A DNA stretch of 64,000 nt from Elgaria multicarinata webbii (GCF_023053635.1 NC_086173.1:143625197-143689196), one strand, 5' to 3'; positions 13,501 through 28,800 are shown, counted from the stretch's first letter. Translations and numbers: made by a program. The notes: generated by a model not told the origin, from the sequence alone.

Positions 13501-16500
13501 GCATAAGCTTTAAAGATAAAGACTTCAAATTGGCACAGTAATAGATATTAAGGAGAGCTTTAAGCATACCAAATTTGAATCGAATTGGGTCATCCGTTGA
13601 TTTTTTATGATTTTTTTACATTTCTCCTCTTAAATCCTTTGCAAAGGATCTTAGGAGCGCTGCCGCCCGGGGTGTGATTTAGCAACAACAACGCCGACAG
13701 CTTAGCGCTGTAGGGGATAATTCGAGGGAAACAGGTACATGGGATGAAGCCTGGCATCTCCTGGTAGGGCCGAGGAGAAAATCCTGCCTCCTCAAACCCT
13801 GGAGATGAAGGAAATTTAAGGTTGAAAAAGGCCAAACAAACATAAACCCAAATGGACAATCCCTACTTCTCAGTAAACAAGCTGAGGGTTGGGCTTCTCT
13901 TAGTTTTCATCCCTGATGTTTATATTATTTATTTATTTACAATATTTGCATACTGCTCCATATGTAACAGATTCCAGAGCGGTAAACAGAAGAAGCACGA
14001 TAGTAAAAAGATTTTTTTTTAAAAAAAAACATATTAAAACTATTAAAACACAATGCCAATCAAAACCGTGGCTGGTCATTTAGGGAATGCTTCCTGGAAG
14101 AGAACTGTTTTCACACCTGAAGTACAGGTAGTGGCATTTGGCCACATTCTCCTCCCGTCACCCCGGCTGTGAGCATGGACCGCTTTATGAAGCCTGGAAA
14201 ACCTTGTAAGATGCCATGTACACCACAGATCCCAACAGGCATCCATGCATGCCATTATGCCCATGAACGGTGCCCATGAAGCACCTTGGATAGCTTATTT
14301 AGAATTCTGGCTGGTTCTGACTGAACCAGCCAGCGAATTCACCGCCCCACTGGCATTGGAGCCACCAGCCTCCACTGGTCTTGATGGATCATCTCTGCAC
14401 ACAGAGGTGGTTCCTACCTGCACACAGAGGTTGGGGTGGGGTCTCAGTCCTGGGAATTCCTGCGGTACCTAGGAGGTTTGGAAAGAGTTTGTTACACGCA
14501 ATCCTCCACCCCAGGAAGGCTGCAGCCAAGGTTACTTGGGCCCATGTGCTGACCCATCGCAAGCCACTCCCATACCTGAATGGGGCTTGATCTGAGTGGG
14601 GCTCCCCGGGCAAATTCTCCCTCCCCAGCCCTCTTTTAGGGTTGTCAGGCGTGCAGGGCTCTTGGGTTTAAACTAGGGTGACCCTATGGAAAGGAGGACA
14701 GGGCTCCGGTATCTTTAAGTTGCACAGAAAAAGGGAATTTCAGCAGGTGTCCTTTGTATGCATGTAGCACTTGGTGAAATTCCCTCTTCATCACAAGTTA
14801 AAGCTGTAGGAGCCCTGCCCTCTTTTGTATCTGGCAGGGCTCCTGCAGCTTTAACTGTTGTGATGAAGAGGGAATTCCACTAAGTGCTGCATGCATACAA
14901 AGGACACCTGCTGAAATTCCCTTTTCTATACAACGGTTAACGATATAGGAGCCCTGTCCTCCTTTCCATAGGGTCATACTAATATTGGCCACGCCCCATT
15001 TTGCCTTCAAACCCGCCCACCACTGGAATGCAGCCCCCCCCCCCACACCTCTCCAAAACTGAATCCGGCCCTCGGGCTGCTATAAAACATTCCTTTAGCT
15101 AGTTCCTGTGAGCCTGGAAAGAAAGGTTCAGGTTGCTCCTTATTGTTGAAAGGATGACCCAGCAACCCGAAGGCTTATCAGACTTCTAGTCCTCAACCAA
15201 TGCAATCTTTGCCAACGCATCCAAATCTCTTTCCTCCACCCTCTTGCTTTACTCACATGTGGAGTGAGGGCCAGGTGCAGCTGGGGGTGCAGCGGGTGGC
15301 AGGCAAGCGCTTCCCCCCTCCAGCAGGGCACCAGCTCCCCTGCAAGGTCACACGGTGCAGTGAGGGTGCAGCTCAGGGTCTTATTGAAGGCTTTAACCTC
15401 TAGACGGCTCTTTGCCCAGGCCCTGGTCAAAGCTTCAGTGTCTGAAATGAGAAGATGGTCTTTGTAACAAAGCACGCCTCCCCCCACTTCTACTCCATGC
15501 AAGAGTGCACTAGTAGCCCCAACCCTTCCTCCCAAAGTACGCATACTGTGGCAACTCTGCCTCCGTGAACACATGCCAGTTCGGAACTATGATTCTGGGT
15601 TTTTGGGTGTGTGGGTGTTGTTATTTTTTACAAAAATCAGAATGCAGTTTGGAAATGTATTTTCGATTTTTTTAAAAAAATCTTATCGATACCTGCATCT
15701 TGAGGGCTAGGAAGCTGAATGAATAAATAGATGTTTTCATACCGTTTGCAAAGGGGCACAGGTAGGTTCGTGGCGAGTCGTCTTGGCCTTCATTCTTGGG
15801 CCAGACCTACAAACACAATATTCAATAGAATTAGATTGGGGGGGGGGGGCAGAGAAAACTATAGACCCCCATACTGGACCTGGGGGAAAGTGTGTGGGGT
15901 GCTGACAACCTGATTCAATCCAGTGCAAAGGATCTCATGTAGATATCTAAGAGCTGATTTAAGTGCTGCAGTTGGGAAATTTTAGATCCTGAACTCAATG
16001 GTGTTATAGACGGCCATATATATTACATCAATTGTGCAGCACACAACTAACATCTCTCCCTTCCCCTTCCCCTTCCCCTTCCCCTTCCCCCTCCCCTTCG
16101 ACTGCCATTCCATGCTTTAAAACTGCTTCTACATTCCTGACATGTTAGAACAACAACAATCTATTTCACTTTTTTTCCTTTTCCTTCCCCATCCCCTTTT
16201 ATTTGTGTGACGTGTCTTTTAGATTGTAAGCCTGCAGGTAGGAATTCTCTTATTTTACTGACTGATTGTCAGCTGCTCTAGGAGCCGTTTTTGGCTGAGG
16301 AGTGAGATTTAAAAATGTTTTATAAATAATAATAAATATAAATAAATATAATAACAATAATAGAACTGTTTACTAATTCCTGATGATGATGATGATTATA
16401 AGACAAAATAAAACTCTAAACGTGTGCAATTTTGCATTTTAAGCTCACTTCATAACACTATCATGACTACAGGGATAAAACTAGGGCCATGGCTAGACAG

Positions 16501-19500
16501 GGGGGTGGAGGAGGGGGATGATCTCGTGATATGATGACCGCAAGATCCTCCCCCTCAGTCTACATGGAATCATAGAATCATAGAATAGCAGAGTTGGAAG
16601 GGGCCTACAAGGCCATCTAGTCCAACCCCCTGCTCAATGCAGGAATCCACCCTAAAGCATCCCTAACAGATGGCTGTCCACCTGCCTCTTGAATGCCTCT
16701 AGTGTGGGAGAGCCCACAACCTCCCTAGGTAACTGATTCCACTGTCGCACTGCTCTAACAGTCAGGAAGTTTTTCTGCGGTTTACATGCGGTGGGAGGAT
16801 GGAGAATGTTGCGTCCGCCATTTTGGATTTTTTTTTTTTTTACTCAAGATGACCACTTGAGCGCTCGTTTGAAAAGGTAAGTAATTTTTTTTTTAAAAAA
16901 ATTACTCCCGCTCCCTCCACTCCACCCCTGAAGGGCACGGAGCTCCTGAAGAGCTCTGTGTCTGGCTCCTTGTGATTACTCACGAGGAGACGGGATGAAA
17001 CCGCGACGGTGGGCCACATGTCCTGCAGTCTCGGGATCATCCCTAGACCAGGGGGGAAATCGGAATTAAAGGATAGGGCAATAGCCCGGGGAAAGGGAGG
17101 GGTCATCCTTCCCTGCTCCAGGGATCCCCCGTGCATCATGTGGACGCACAGGGACGATCCCGGGGCAATCCCCGGGATATCGCCCTGTGTAGACATGCCC
17201 CTATGTTTGCTTTGCACCTGCTGTTCTCCAGGTGGTTAATTTGGGGGCTGCAGGGCCATGGATTTTACCCCCAAGGTCCAGCCCAAACTGCACCATTGCT
17301 TACAGTGGCTGTTTGCTTACATCTAAGATCTGTTTGTGCAACCAACCAGGTGCACTGAGCATGTGGAATGTGTGAGGGCGTGTGTGTGTGTGTTGCATTA
17401 CCACTCAAAAGGGCACTCTGCAGTTATTCTAGGGTGACCATATGAAAAGGAGGACAGGGCTCCTGTATCTTTAACAGTTGCATAGAAAAGGAAATTTCAG
17501 CAGGTGTCATTTGTATATATGAGGAACCTGGTGAAATTCCCTCTCCATCACAACAGTTAAAGCTGCAGGAGCTGTACTAGAGTGACCAGATTTAAAAGAG
17601 GGCAGGGCACCTGCACCTTTAACTGGTGTGATAAAAGAGGGAATTTCACCAGGTTCTCCATATATTCAAATGACACCTGCTGAAATTCCCTTTTCAATAC
17701 AACTGTTAAAGATACAGGAGCCTTGTCCTCCTTTTCATATGGTCACTAGTTATTCCGTGTTTTCCTCCTTAATGGATTTTTAGCGTTTAGGAAAAAGACG
17801 GAAGAAGCAGAGAGAAAACACAGGATGGTTATGAAAGATTTTGTCATCTGGACCCACTGTAAAATTAATGAATGAGGAAGGCTGATTGAGGATAAAAGCC
17901 TTTTCCGGAAGTACTCGTGATCAGAGGTCATGGAGCAAGATAATAGCGCGAGGCCTTGTGAAGCGTCTTAAAAATCCTTACCTGCAGGCAGAGACAGGGA
18001 AACACCTGGGAGATAGGTATGCTCACGTTCTCTGGCCTAGTCTAAAATACAAGAAAGGGAAATGGGGAGAGTGAGAATAGGTAGTAGAAAAAGCATCTAA
18101 TAGGGTTGGACTCAATGGCCTTATAGGCCCCTTCCAATTCCGCTATTCTAGGATTCTAGGATCGGGTTGTGTTTTTGGACTGCACTTTTAAGGATATCCA
18201 CCACCACCTTTTAGATTTGAGGAAGCCAGGCCCAGTAGGAGAGCTGACCCTAGGCGTGCTTTCAGACAGAGGGCTCCAAGTGCTACTAATCAGAAGCATT
18301 TTGCAGCAATTCCATCTTTTGTTCCTTTACCAGTTTTTGCAGTACGTAAAAAGAAGGAAGAAGAGGTGGGGAAACAGGAGGATTTTGAATTGAGATCATT
18401 GTAGACTGGAAGCCTGGGGCGGATCCACACTTAAGGTTTGGGACGCCCTGACGGTGCATTAGGGCGTTCCGAAATCGATAATGTGTACCCTACCTTCAGC
18501 GTTGCAAGAAGAGGCGGCGGCGGCGGAGGAGGAGGCCGCCCCTCGCGGGGACGGGATAAAGAGTAAACCGCGCCCGGCGCCTTCGCCGGGCAATCAGCTG
18601 CCGCCCACTACCCGCCGGCCTCCTTTGGCCGGCGAAAGAATCACCCGGGGCCCACCCGGGTCGGAGAGCTTCGCGGAACAAGCTGCCGCCGGCTTCCGCC
18701 CGGGTCATAGAGCCGTCAGGGCATCCCAAACCTTAAGTGTGGATCCGCCCCGGTAAAGATCAGTGAATGAGGCAGGCTGATGCCACCATAAAAGCCGCTT
18801 CTGGGAACTCCTTAGTTCTTTCTCTCAGGATGCAGCCTTTTGCATATTTAGATGCAAAACGTCCTACAACTCCCAGCATACCCAGCCAGCCATGAAAAGA
18901 CATTTTTTATTTAAGACCTATTGCTGCCTCTTTCCTGGAATAAACCATTAAACAACACAGATATTTACACATTAACCCAAGTTATGATGCTGGATTTGGT
19001 TTCTAGTTCTCAGGTTCCTTATTTGCATGCAAGAACGAAACAGAGCTCAAAAAGAAAACTGAATATATTTGTCATCGGGGTCATCACCCCTTAATGTATG
19101 TTGTGCAAAAACTACAGCTTTGATTGTAGAGAATTATTGTCTATCTGGAAGAGGACTGTACCTCAGTCATGGTCGTAAATGATATTTATTTCTTTATTTA
19201 ATTTACAATATTTATATACTGCTCCACATCCAAAGATTTCGGAGCTGTGAAGTACAGATAGAGTAAAACAATAAAAACACTATATTAAAAATTACTATTT
19301 TTAAAAGAACAAAGTCTTGATAAAACCCAAGTTCTGGGGCTTGTCTATACAGCTTGTTTACCCCGACGTAGCTGCACATATTCTCATTTTAGGACACACG
19401 AGTCAGCCGTCTGTTTGCAGTAACATCACGTTTTTAACCGCGATAATGTGCATATTCGCAGCAGCAATTTACCGCAACGTTTCGATCGTGTCCAAGTTTC

Positions 19501-22500
19501 CACCACGTTAAGGTTATATGTTATTGGGGGAGTTAAATCTCATTTTGACAGATGGGTGGAGCTTTGAGGGTAGGAGAACGTGATTGGCCGGCTTCCTGCT
19601 TTCCCACCTATGGGCTGGTTCATTTTTTTGTGCCGTTTTTAGGTTGAACGATCTGATTCTATGGAGCTCCGCATAAACAAAGAGGCAGAAATGCGCTGCC
19701 ATCTTCCTCTGCAGCCTCGTTCCCCCACCCCACTCCAGTTTTGCTGTTACATCAATCTGAGGAGCTCTGCATATAAACTATATCACTTCATTCGCCTCCA
19801 TGGCATTGTATACCCCATAATGCGACAATGTACACATGCGCATGTATAACTGCATCACACAAAAAATTACAGGAGATAAATCTTTATTGCTGCTGCAGTG
19901 TGACGCTCATTACCTACATTCGAATCAACAAAAAATTGGATTTATATTTAATGAGGAGCAATCCCGCTGTCGTATAGACAAGGGCCTGGTAAAACCGCAG
20001 CCAGTCACTGAAGAAAAGTTTCCTGAAACAACATTTTCAGGAGGCACCAGAAACAACACAATGTGGGTGCCTGCCTGACCTCCAATGGCAAGGAATTCCA
20101 TACAAAGGGGGCCACTACACTGAAGGCTCTTCTCCTGGTGGACTCCAATCGACTATAGGTCCATGTGGAACCACAGGAACATGCTCTCAGATGACATTAG
20201 TGGCTGGGCAAGTTGGTAAGGGAAAAGGTGCTCTCTCAGGTATCCTGTTCTCAAGTTGTCTAGGGCTTTGTACACTAGTACTAAACCTTAAAGCTGGCCC
20301 AGTAGTGAATAGGCAGTGCAGCTCCTTTAACAAAGGAGTTGCATGCTGAAAAGAGGCAGCTCTAAGGTCCTTATTCAGTTTACGGATGGAGCTCTGTTTC
20401 AAACTTTTACACAGATAACTGGGAACTAGTTACCAACTCCAGCATTGTTCCCACTCTGTTCCCACAGGACAGGATCTAGAGAAGGAAAGACTGAGGGCTT
20501 TTCACGCATTGCATTTGTCAGAAGCACATCTAAGATGTTTTATACGTATAACTCAAAAACGTGTGTCATACCAGTGCCGCTAGAGTGACCGTATGAAAAG
20601 GAGGACAGGGCAGCTGTTTAGAAAAGGGAATTTCAGCAGGTGTCATTTGTATGCCTGCAGCACCTGGTGAAACGCCCTCTTCATCACAACAGTTAAAGCT
20701 GCAGGAGCCCTGCCCTCTTTTAAATCTGGTCACTCTCGTATAGCTCCTGCAGCTTTCACTGTTGTGATGAAGAGGGAATTTCGCCAGGTTCTCCATATAT
20801 ACAAATGACACCTGCTGAAATTCCCTTTTCTTTGCAACTGTTAAAGATACAAGAGCTCTGTCCTCCTTTCCATATGGTCACCCTAACCAGTACATGCTCA
20901 GGCAGCCATGATAGGCTGCATCTCTTTGTTGAGTGTACCTTCCAGGACAAACCAGGGTTGCCTCTGTATAATATATGAAATGCCCCTGACTCTAAGCGGG
21001 AGCTCTAAGTACGTGGACCAGGAGAAGGGCTAGGAGGAGGGATGTCCCATTCTTGTATACTTAGGGTGACCATATGAAAAGGAGGACAGGGCTCCTGTAT
21101 CTTTTAACAGTTGTATTGAAAAGGGAATTTCAGCAGGTGTCATTTGTATATATGGAGAAAAATTCCCTCTTCATCACAACAGTTAAAGCTGCAGGTGCCC
21201 TGCCCTATTTTAAATCTGGTCACTCTAGTATAGCTCCTGCAGCTTTAACTGTGGCGATGAAGAGAGAATTTCACCAGGTTCTCCATATGTACAAATGACA
21301 CCTGCTGAAATTCCCTTTTCTACGCAACTGTTAAAGATACAGGAGCCCTGTCCTCCTTTCCATATGGTCACCCTATGTATACTTAACATTCAAGCCAGCT
21401 CACTTTCTCATCTCTAAACAATTAGCACAGGGGTGGGGAAACTCAGGCTCACGGGCCAAATCCAGCCCTCTGGGGTTTCCCAGATGGCCACACACCCTTC
21501 TTCTGGCTCTAGGGTGACCATATGAAAAGGAGGACCAGGCTCCTGTATCTTTAATAGTTGCATAGAAAAGGGAATTTCAGCAGGTGTCATTTGTATGCAT
21601 ATAGCATCTGGTGAAATCTCCTCTTCATCACCACTGTTAAAGGTGCAGGAGCTATACTAGACAGATTTAAAAGAGGGCAGGGCACCTGCAACTTTAACTG
21701 TTGTGATGAAGAGGAAATTTCCCCAGGTTCCCCATATATACAAATGACACCTGCTGAAATTTCCTTTTCAATACAACTGTTAAAGATACAGGAGCCCTGT
21801 CCTCCTTTTCATATGGTCACCCTATCTGGCTCCACCCCTTCCTCCTAACCAACAACTCTTTGGTGGTTTCCTGGCTTTTGTGCCATTGAAATACCTCTTC
21901 TAACGGTTAGCTACTGGCGCCAAGAGCTTTAAGCAAAAAATACTTTTCATTTTTTTGGTGTTTTGGCCCTGCCCCTTTTGCCTTTGGCCCTGCCCACCAC
22001 TCAAATGCAGCCGGGGGGGGGGGGGGGAGGCGCAGAGCTTCTCTGAAATATTTTATTTTATTTTATTTATTTACAGTATTTATATACCGCTCCCCGTTGA
22101 AAATTTTGGAGCAGTGTACAAGATAAAATAAAATAAAAACAGAATAAAACACTTTAAAATAGATTTTAAAAGAAGCCAAATGTACAGTGAACCGGGGTTA
22201 ATCATTAAGGAAAGGCTTCCTGGAATAATGGAAGGAGGAAGGAAGGGATAGCGGAGGTATAAATCATAGAATCATAGAATAGCAGAGTTGGAAGGGGCCT
22301 ATAAGGCCATCGAGTCCAACCCCCTGCTCAATGCAGGAATCCACCCTAAAGCATCCCCGAAAGATGCTTGTCCAGCTGCCTCTTGAAGGCCTCTAGGGTG
22401 GGAGAGCCCACAACCTCCCTAGGCCTGGCAGGTCTCAAGCAGGGCCCTTCACTCACCAGCAACTTGGTGGGGCCCTTGTCCAGCCCTTCAGATCCACTTG

Positions 22501-22809
22501 TCCGGTTCAGATACAGCCAGAGGTTGAAATGCTGTCCTTCAGGGATGTCCCACACATGCAGTACAGCCTTATCTAGCTCCATGGAGACCTCTAAACTGGG
22601 TTCTGTAGCAAAGAAATTTTCATCAATGTTCCAAGTACATTCACAGCCCTAAAAGGGTTCCAGCATGAGCATCTGATTGGGATCTGCTATTTGTCAGGAG
22701 TTTGAACAACCAGGGAAAAGGCAGCTGTGGAAGGGGCCTATTGGCAAGCACCCATGACATCACAGACACTTCTCTCACCCCACCTCATTCCCAGAGGAGT
22801 TCTGCAATT

Positions 22810-22850
<41 letters not shown>

Positions 22851-25800
22851 TTTAACCCACAGAATGAAGGACAGAAGCATACATGGGTAGAGGCCATAGC
22901 TCAGTGGTAGAGCACATGTTTTGCATGCACGAGGTCCCAGGTTCAATCCCTGGCAAGTTCAGGTAGGGTTGGGAAAGGCCCCTTTCTGAAACCTTGGAGA
23001 GCCCTTGCCAATCAGTGTAGAATAACTGAAAAAGCTGGACCAATGGTGTGAGTTGCTATAAGGCAACATCCCATGCTGCTGTCCAGGAACACACAACAGG
23101 CAAAGAATGAGACATTATGACTGTTAAACTATATCTGCCAACACTTTTTCCATAGCTATTTGAATTGCTTTACTGCACTCCTCCTCCTGTGCCAGCAGGC
23201 ACCTCTGTCACAGTTCAGAGAGTTCACTCTAACTATTTATGATAATCGTCCGAACTACCTGTACTCTTTAGCCAAGGACTCCTAAATGACACAAAGAGAA
23301 TATATTATACAAATCAGGCCTGTGCAAATCTTCATTTAGTTTCCAAAAGTCCATCAGGAATAGACACTGCTACACACTTTCAAACTCCTCTCTACAACGA
23401 CGAGGAATAGGAACTTGCTGCTTAAGAATTAAAGCTGGGATTCTCAGGATGCCAAAGTCTCCAACAGATCCCATTCTTGCACAGTAATCGTAGCCCTGAC
23501 TAATAACATCTGAACGAGGTTTTATTTTGACTGTAACAATGAGGGTTAGCATATCAGAGCATGGTTACAAGCACTCAATGTGTGGGATGGCAGGAAGTTT
23601 GACTTGAAGAACTTTTGAGCCCCTTCCAGTCCTGTGTTTGTTCCTGATTTATCCTGCCAAGAGCTTCTCTACATTAAGGGAAATCCCGTTGTTTATCCGG
23701 CACTGTTGTGCTTCCTGTTTCTTCGGCAGGATTGATATGAATTGATATGAACTGGATTATACAGGAGGAGAGGGGCGAAGGAAGGTCCTGCTGCTGTTTC
23801 CCAGGGCTCCTTTAAAAAGGCAGACACAGTTGAATCGAGAGAGCGCCTCCTTCCCTCCCTGGTATGTGTCCAAAGGAGGGGGAGTTTTTGTTGTCTGTTT
23901 CCTCACAGCCCACAGAAAAGCCGGGACAAGTATGATTTTGCTGTAAGTTCACAACCCTCGTCAAACTTACTTGGGAGTAAGCACCATTGAACACAATGGG
24001 ACTTATCTCTAAGTAGACACATGGGGATTGGATCTGCTGCCCTTTGTTGCAGGGAGGCATTTTACCCTCTCCTCCCTTCATTTGCCCCAGGGTGGCTTCG
24101 CAGTAGCAGCACGTCATGTACATGACGCAGCCGCCATCGTAAAGCCATCCGGGGGCAAACCCTGGAAATTCCGCTCCAAAAAGTCAGGCACTTACCCTGA
24201 TGTTTTATGGCAGTGGAGGCGTGTCACAGCCCATGGCGCCCCCTGATTGGTTGCCATGGACTGGACAGGGACGGAGATGGCCCCGCACATCTGTAAAAGT
24301 AAAACAACAACCGGGAGGTAGGCGAGGAACAGGGCCATTCCTCCCCTCCTTTTTAAATTTTTTATTATCTGTATCTGCGTAGCTGCTCAGATACAGATAA
24401 TAAAAATAAAAATAAATGTGGGGGAGGAACGGGCAGCCAGAGGGAGGAGAGGTGGTTCGCCTGGAGTTCCTCTCCTTGCGTCCTCCTCTGGCTACCTCAT
24501 TCCTTCCCCCCCTTTTAATTTTCATTAAATGTAGCTGTGCAGATACAGACAATATAATTTTTAAAAAAGGTGGGGGAGGAACAGCCCCGTTCCTCTTCTC
24601 CTGCCCCCCCCCATTATTATTATTTTACTTTTACAGAGTGGGAAAATTCGCACTTGCATTCTTCCCCGTGCAGATGCCCGGAAGGAATGCACACGTGGGA
24701 GCAAGGTGCCTCACGGGGCCAAAACGCCGCTGTCAAAAGAAGGAGGGGGGAGCTACGGGAGACCTCCTGTTTGAGCATGGCATGGTCAATTTCACCCGGA
24801 AACTTCCGTGAGCAGCCAGAAACAAGCGTATAGCTCGTTTAGAGAACACCCAAGAATACTTCTGATTGCCATGGAGTGTGAACAACAAACAAGAGAATGG
24901 CTCTCTTTGCACATCATAGTAAGTGACAACAGCCGAGAATTCTGTCTTACCATGAAATGAGCAAGTGTCACCAGTGTACACTGCTCAACTGCTCCCATGT
25001 GGCTCCTCCTGCCAGCAGACATTTTGCAGAGTTTATTCTTGGCTTATGATTCTGGCTTGGTAGGAGAGAACAAGCTAGAGATCCCGGTTTGGATGGAACA
25101 GTAAACAAATCACAGACAGAAATTCCCTGGTTAGCTGCTCCCACTGGCAGAAGCAGCCAAGTCATCGAACAGCACAATAAGCCAGAATTCTCAGTAACTG
25201 ATGGTCTGAAAAGGAGCCAATAAGCTCCATCACACTGGGGGGAGGGGGGGTTAACACGCTCCCTACCTTTGCTTCTCTGCCCGTATTTTCGTTCCTCAGT
25301 TACTTCCTCTTTTCAAAAGAGGAAGTACAGAACGAGCACGAGGCCCATTGAGTCCGCTGTTCTAATGGCGCTGCTTCTCCTGCACACAGCTGGAGAGAGC
25401 GGTGATACCGAGTTTAAAAAAATATCTGACTTAATGAGAGTTTTTTGTTGTTGCACAAGGAAGACCAGAAGGGGTGGAAGGCAGACGATGTCATGGGAGG
25501 GACCTGAGCAAACTCCGTGTGTGCCCAATAACGAGTGTGCAATAAAACACTTGTCGAATGGAGCTTAATATCTCCTCCATCAAGCCCTGTTTATGAGCTG
25601 CCTTGGGGTATCTGGCTGGCCTCATTGATCTTTGGGCTGATCCCTCGAAGCAGCCTTTGATGCCTGGGAATTTCCTGAATTGACTAAAGATACTGATCTC
25701 ACTGGCTACTGCAGGGAGTTTGCGAAGTCTCTGTGCTTGCGTCAGGGGAGCATCAGTACTGATAGGGAATTGGTGGCCTTGCTACATACCCTGGCAGAGG

Positions 25801-28800
25801 CGAACACCATCTTTAGCGTCACGCCAGGTGCAGTCTGTGGGAAGAAAAAACAGGTGAGCAGTCGGAAGGAAGGATTAGGGGCAAGATGGATGGATGATAT
25901 TCTGGAGGTGACAGACATGACCTTGGGGGAGCTAGGGGTGGCGACGGCCGACAGAAAGCTCTGGCATGGGCTGGTCCATGAAGTCACAAAGAGTCGGAAG
26001 CGACTGAACGAATAAACAACAACAACAACAACATTTGCTCAGCGTCTAATCTCTGGAGGCACACGGGGAACTCACCTGGTCCTTGGTGTGTGAACTGGAT
26101 CACACGCACAGACTCGTAGAGGGGCCTGGTGAAGGCTGTGAAATGCAACTCCCCGTTGATAGCAACTGGGAAGCAGTCCAAGTGGAGGGAACCCTGGGAA
26201 GAGAAGGAACAGGAATGTCAAAAGTCAATGGGACATTTTTATACAGAGGGAGGGAGGGAGGGAGAGTGATCCCAACTATGCAGTTCGTCTCAGGAAAATG
26301 GGAACATGGGAAGCTACCTTATACCGAATCCAATAGGGTGAACTGCAATGATGAAATTTGACATGAATTTTTAACATATCTCTAGTATTAGCTTTTATAC
26401 ATTTATGGACCTTTGAATGTAAATTCTTAGTGTCTCTTATTTTAATTCTTTGCATTAAAAGTAACTTTTATATATTTATGGGCACCTTCTAATGAAAACC
26501 TTTTTAGTACCTTTTCGTATTTTACGTCTTTGTTTCGTAAAGTTTTTCTGTGCTTACCTGTATTGCTGGTGTATGCATTTGTAAAGTTGATATGACCATG
26601 ATGGTTGAAACAACAAATAAACAATTCAATTATACGGAATCAGACCAGGGGGGTCCATTTAAAACCAGTACTGTTGACACTGACTGGCAGCAGCTCTCCA
26701 GAGTTTCAGGCAGGACTCTTTCCTAGCCCTGCCTGGAGATGCCTGGGATTGAACCGGCGGCCTTCTGCATGCTAGGCATATGCTCTACCACTGAGCTACC
26801 CCCCTTCCTCTTGCATAGGTAAATAGCAGCGAATCAAATGCTTGTTCAGCTGTCAGTCTTGCCTCTTCCCTCACAGTGGCGAGGGCGGGGGGCGGGGAGA
26901 AGCAAACATCCCCCACAAACAAGGAGCTGGCCACCCCAATTGCTGGTCTCCTATTATAAGCGCTTGCATTCTGGGATGGCCAAGAAGGCAGCGGCAGTGG
27001 GAACGAGGGGTTAATCCGCTTCTGAGCCAGTTCCCTGATGCCTAACCTTATTCTTGGCAGTTCTCCAAACTATATTCTGGCACCAGCAACCACAGCCAGG
27101 TAGAACACCCTCAGAAGAATTAATCTGTTTATTCCATGGATCTCTTCCTTTTTTTCTCGGGACAGTAGGCCAGGAAAAATTGAGAGGGGGAGGAAATAAT
27201 TAATCTGTACCTTCTCCAGGTCTTCCTTTTCCCTCCTCAGAGAACTAGTACAGGAATGGGGGAGTGGGGAGAACTTACAGTGCAAGCCTATGAATGTTTA
27301 CTCATAAATGAATCCCACAATATTCAATATCTCTTATTTCTTTTATTCCATATTACAAAGGCAATGGATTGCAATGAAAAACACCCAGCTTCATCAGGAG
27401 CGTCATCTTCAAAAACGTCACCTTTTGGATCTTTAGACTATTACTTCACATGCACTGGGTTTCCTAGGTATACAAGGCCCAGGTGTCTCAGTTTGCTCTT
27501 ACTTTCCTTACACGAAGAGTCTACCTTCCTGGGTCTGCCTGCACTGGGTCAAACGTAACTATTTTATAAAGAAAGTGTTCTGACTGTTTAATCTGTACAT
27601 CAAGGAAATGCTTCTGTAGTGAATCTACCTTGATTGAAAGCATTTTTCCTTACACTAATTTGAATTTGGCTAATATATGCTAGATTAAAAAACACACTAA
27701 ACTAATCAATATATGATTGATTTCAGAATATATGGTTAGGATGCAGGGCCATCTTAACAGCATTATAGGCCCCCCGGGCAAAGCAGTGCACTGGGTCCTG
27801 CCTACACAACCACTCACAGGAATAAAAATGTAAATTATCGATAAAATAAACTTATATTTATTGGTACCTCCAACAAAATCAGTGTTTTGACATAAAAAAA
27901 CATGTTGTACAGCAAAGAATAATCAATACAAATGTTTGGACAATATAACATGAGCCTTGAACTTGAAAAACAAAAATTAGTGTTAAATTCTGGTCTGTGC
28001 ATAGATTAGATGCTTTTGAACTGTGGTGTTGGAGGAAAATTCTGAGAGTGCCGTGGACTGCAAGAAGATCAAACCAGTCCATACTCCAGGAAATAAAGCC
28101 AGACTGCTCACTTGAGGGAATGGTATTAAAGGCAAAACTAAAGTACTTTGGCCACATAATGAGAAGACAGGATACCCTGGAGAAGAGGCTGATGCTAGGG
28201 AAAGCGGAAGGCAAAAGGAAGAGGGGCTGACCAAGGGCAAGATGGATGGATGATATTCTGGAGGTGACAGACTTGACCTTGGGGGAGCTGGGGGTGGCTA
28301 CAGGCGACAGAAAGCTCTGGCGTGGGCTGGTCCATGAAGTCACGAAGAGTCGGAAGCGAGTGAACGAATAAACAACAACCTATGCTCGTGGGCACCTATG
28401 CCCAGTGTGCCCATGCGTTAAGATGGCACTGTTAGGATGGCAATTTCAATGTGAGATATACCGTTACTTTTCTTTCAGAGATCTTAACATGTAGGATGCA
28501 GCCCACCCACCTAGAAATATGCTTTGCCCCTTCTGTGCCCCCCCCCCACTGAATTTTTTTTCCTGGTGCCTCCACTATTCCCTCATGTTTTGCCTTCAGG
28601 CATTCTGTCTTTCTTTTGTTTCATATATATTATCTTATCCTTCATCTTTCACCTTATTTAAAAACAACAACAACAACCCACAAACATTTTAAAACCAGTT
28701 AGCTCCAGGGAATCATTGTGAGAGTTATGTTGGCGATAGCACATGCACACATCAATCGACAGTATCCATTGCTAATTTCAAAAAGAATATCCCTAAAGTG

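Noticed and set aside
18481-18756. Alanine- and proline-rich frame in GC-rich DNA
   Set aside because: It lies inside the MITE at 18416-18751 and has no splice or homology support.
22886-22960. Possible tRNA gene
   Set aside because: It has A and B box-like motifs but no acceptor stem; it continues into a SINE body shared with three other loci.
25269-25568. Open frame containing [17 protein letters not shown], repeated at 52916-53131
   Set aside because: Both frames lie inside copies of the same MITE; the match reflects the repeat, not a conserved protein.
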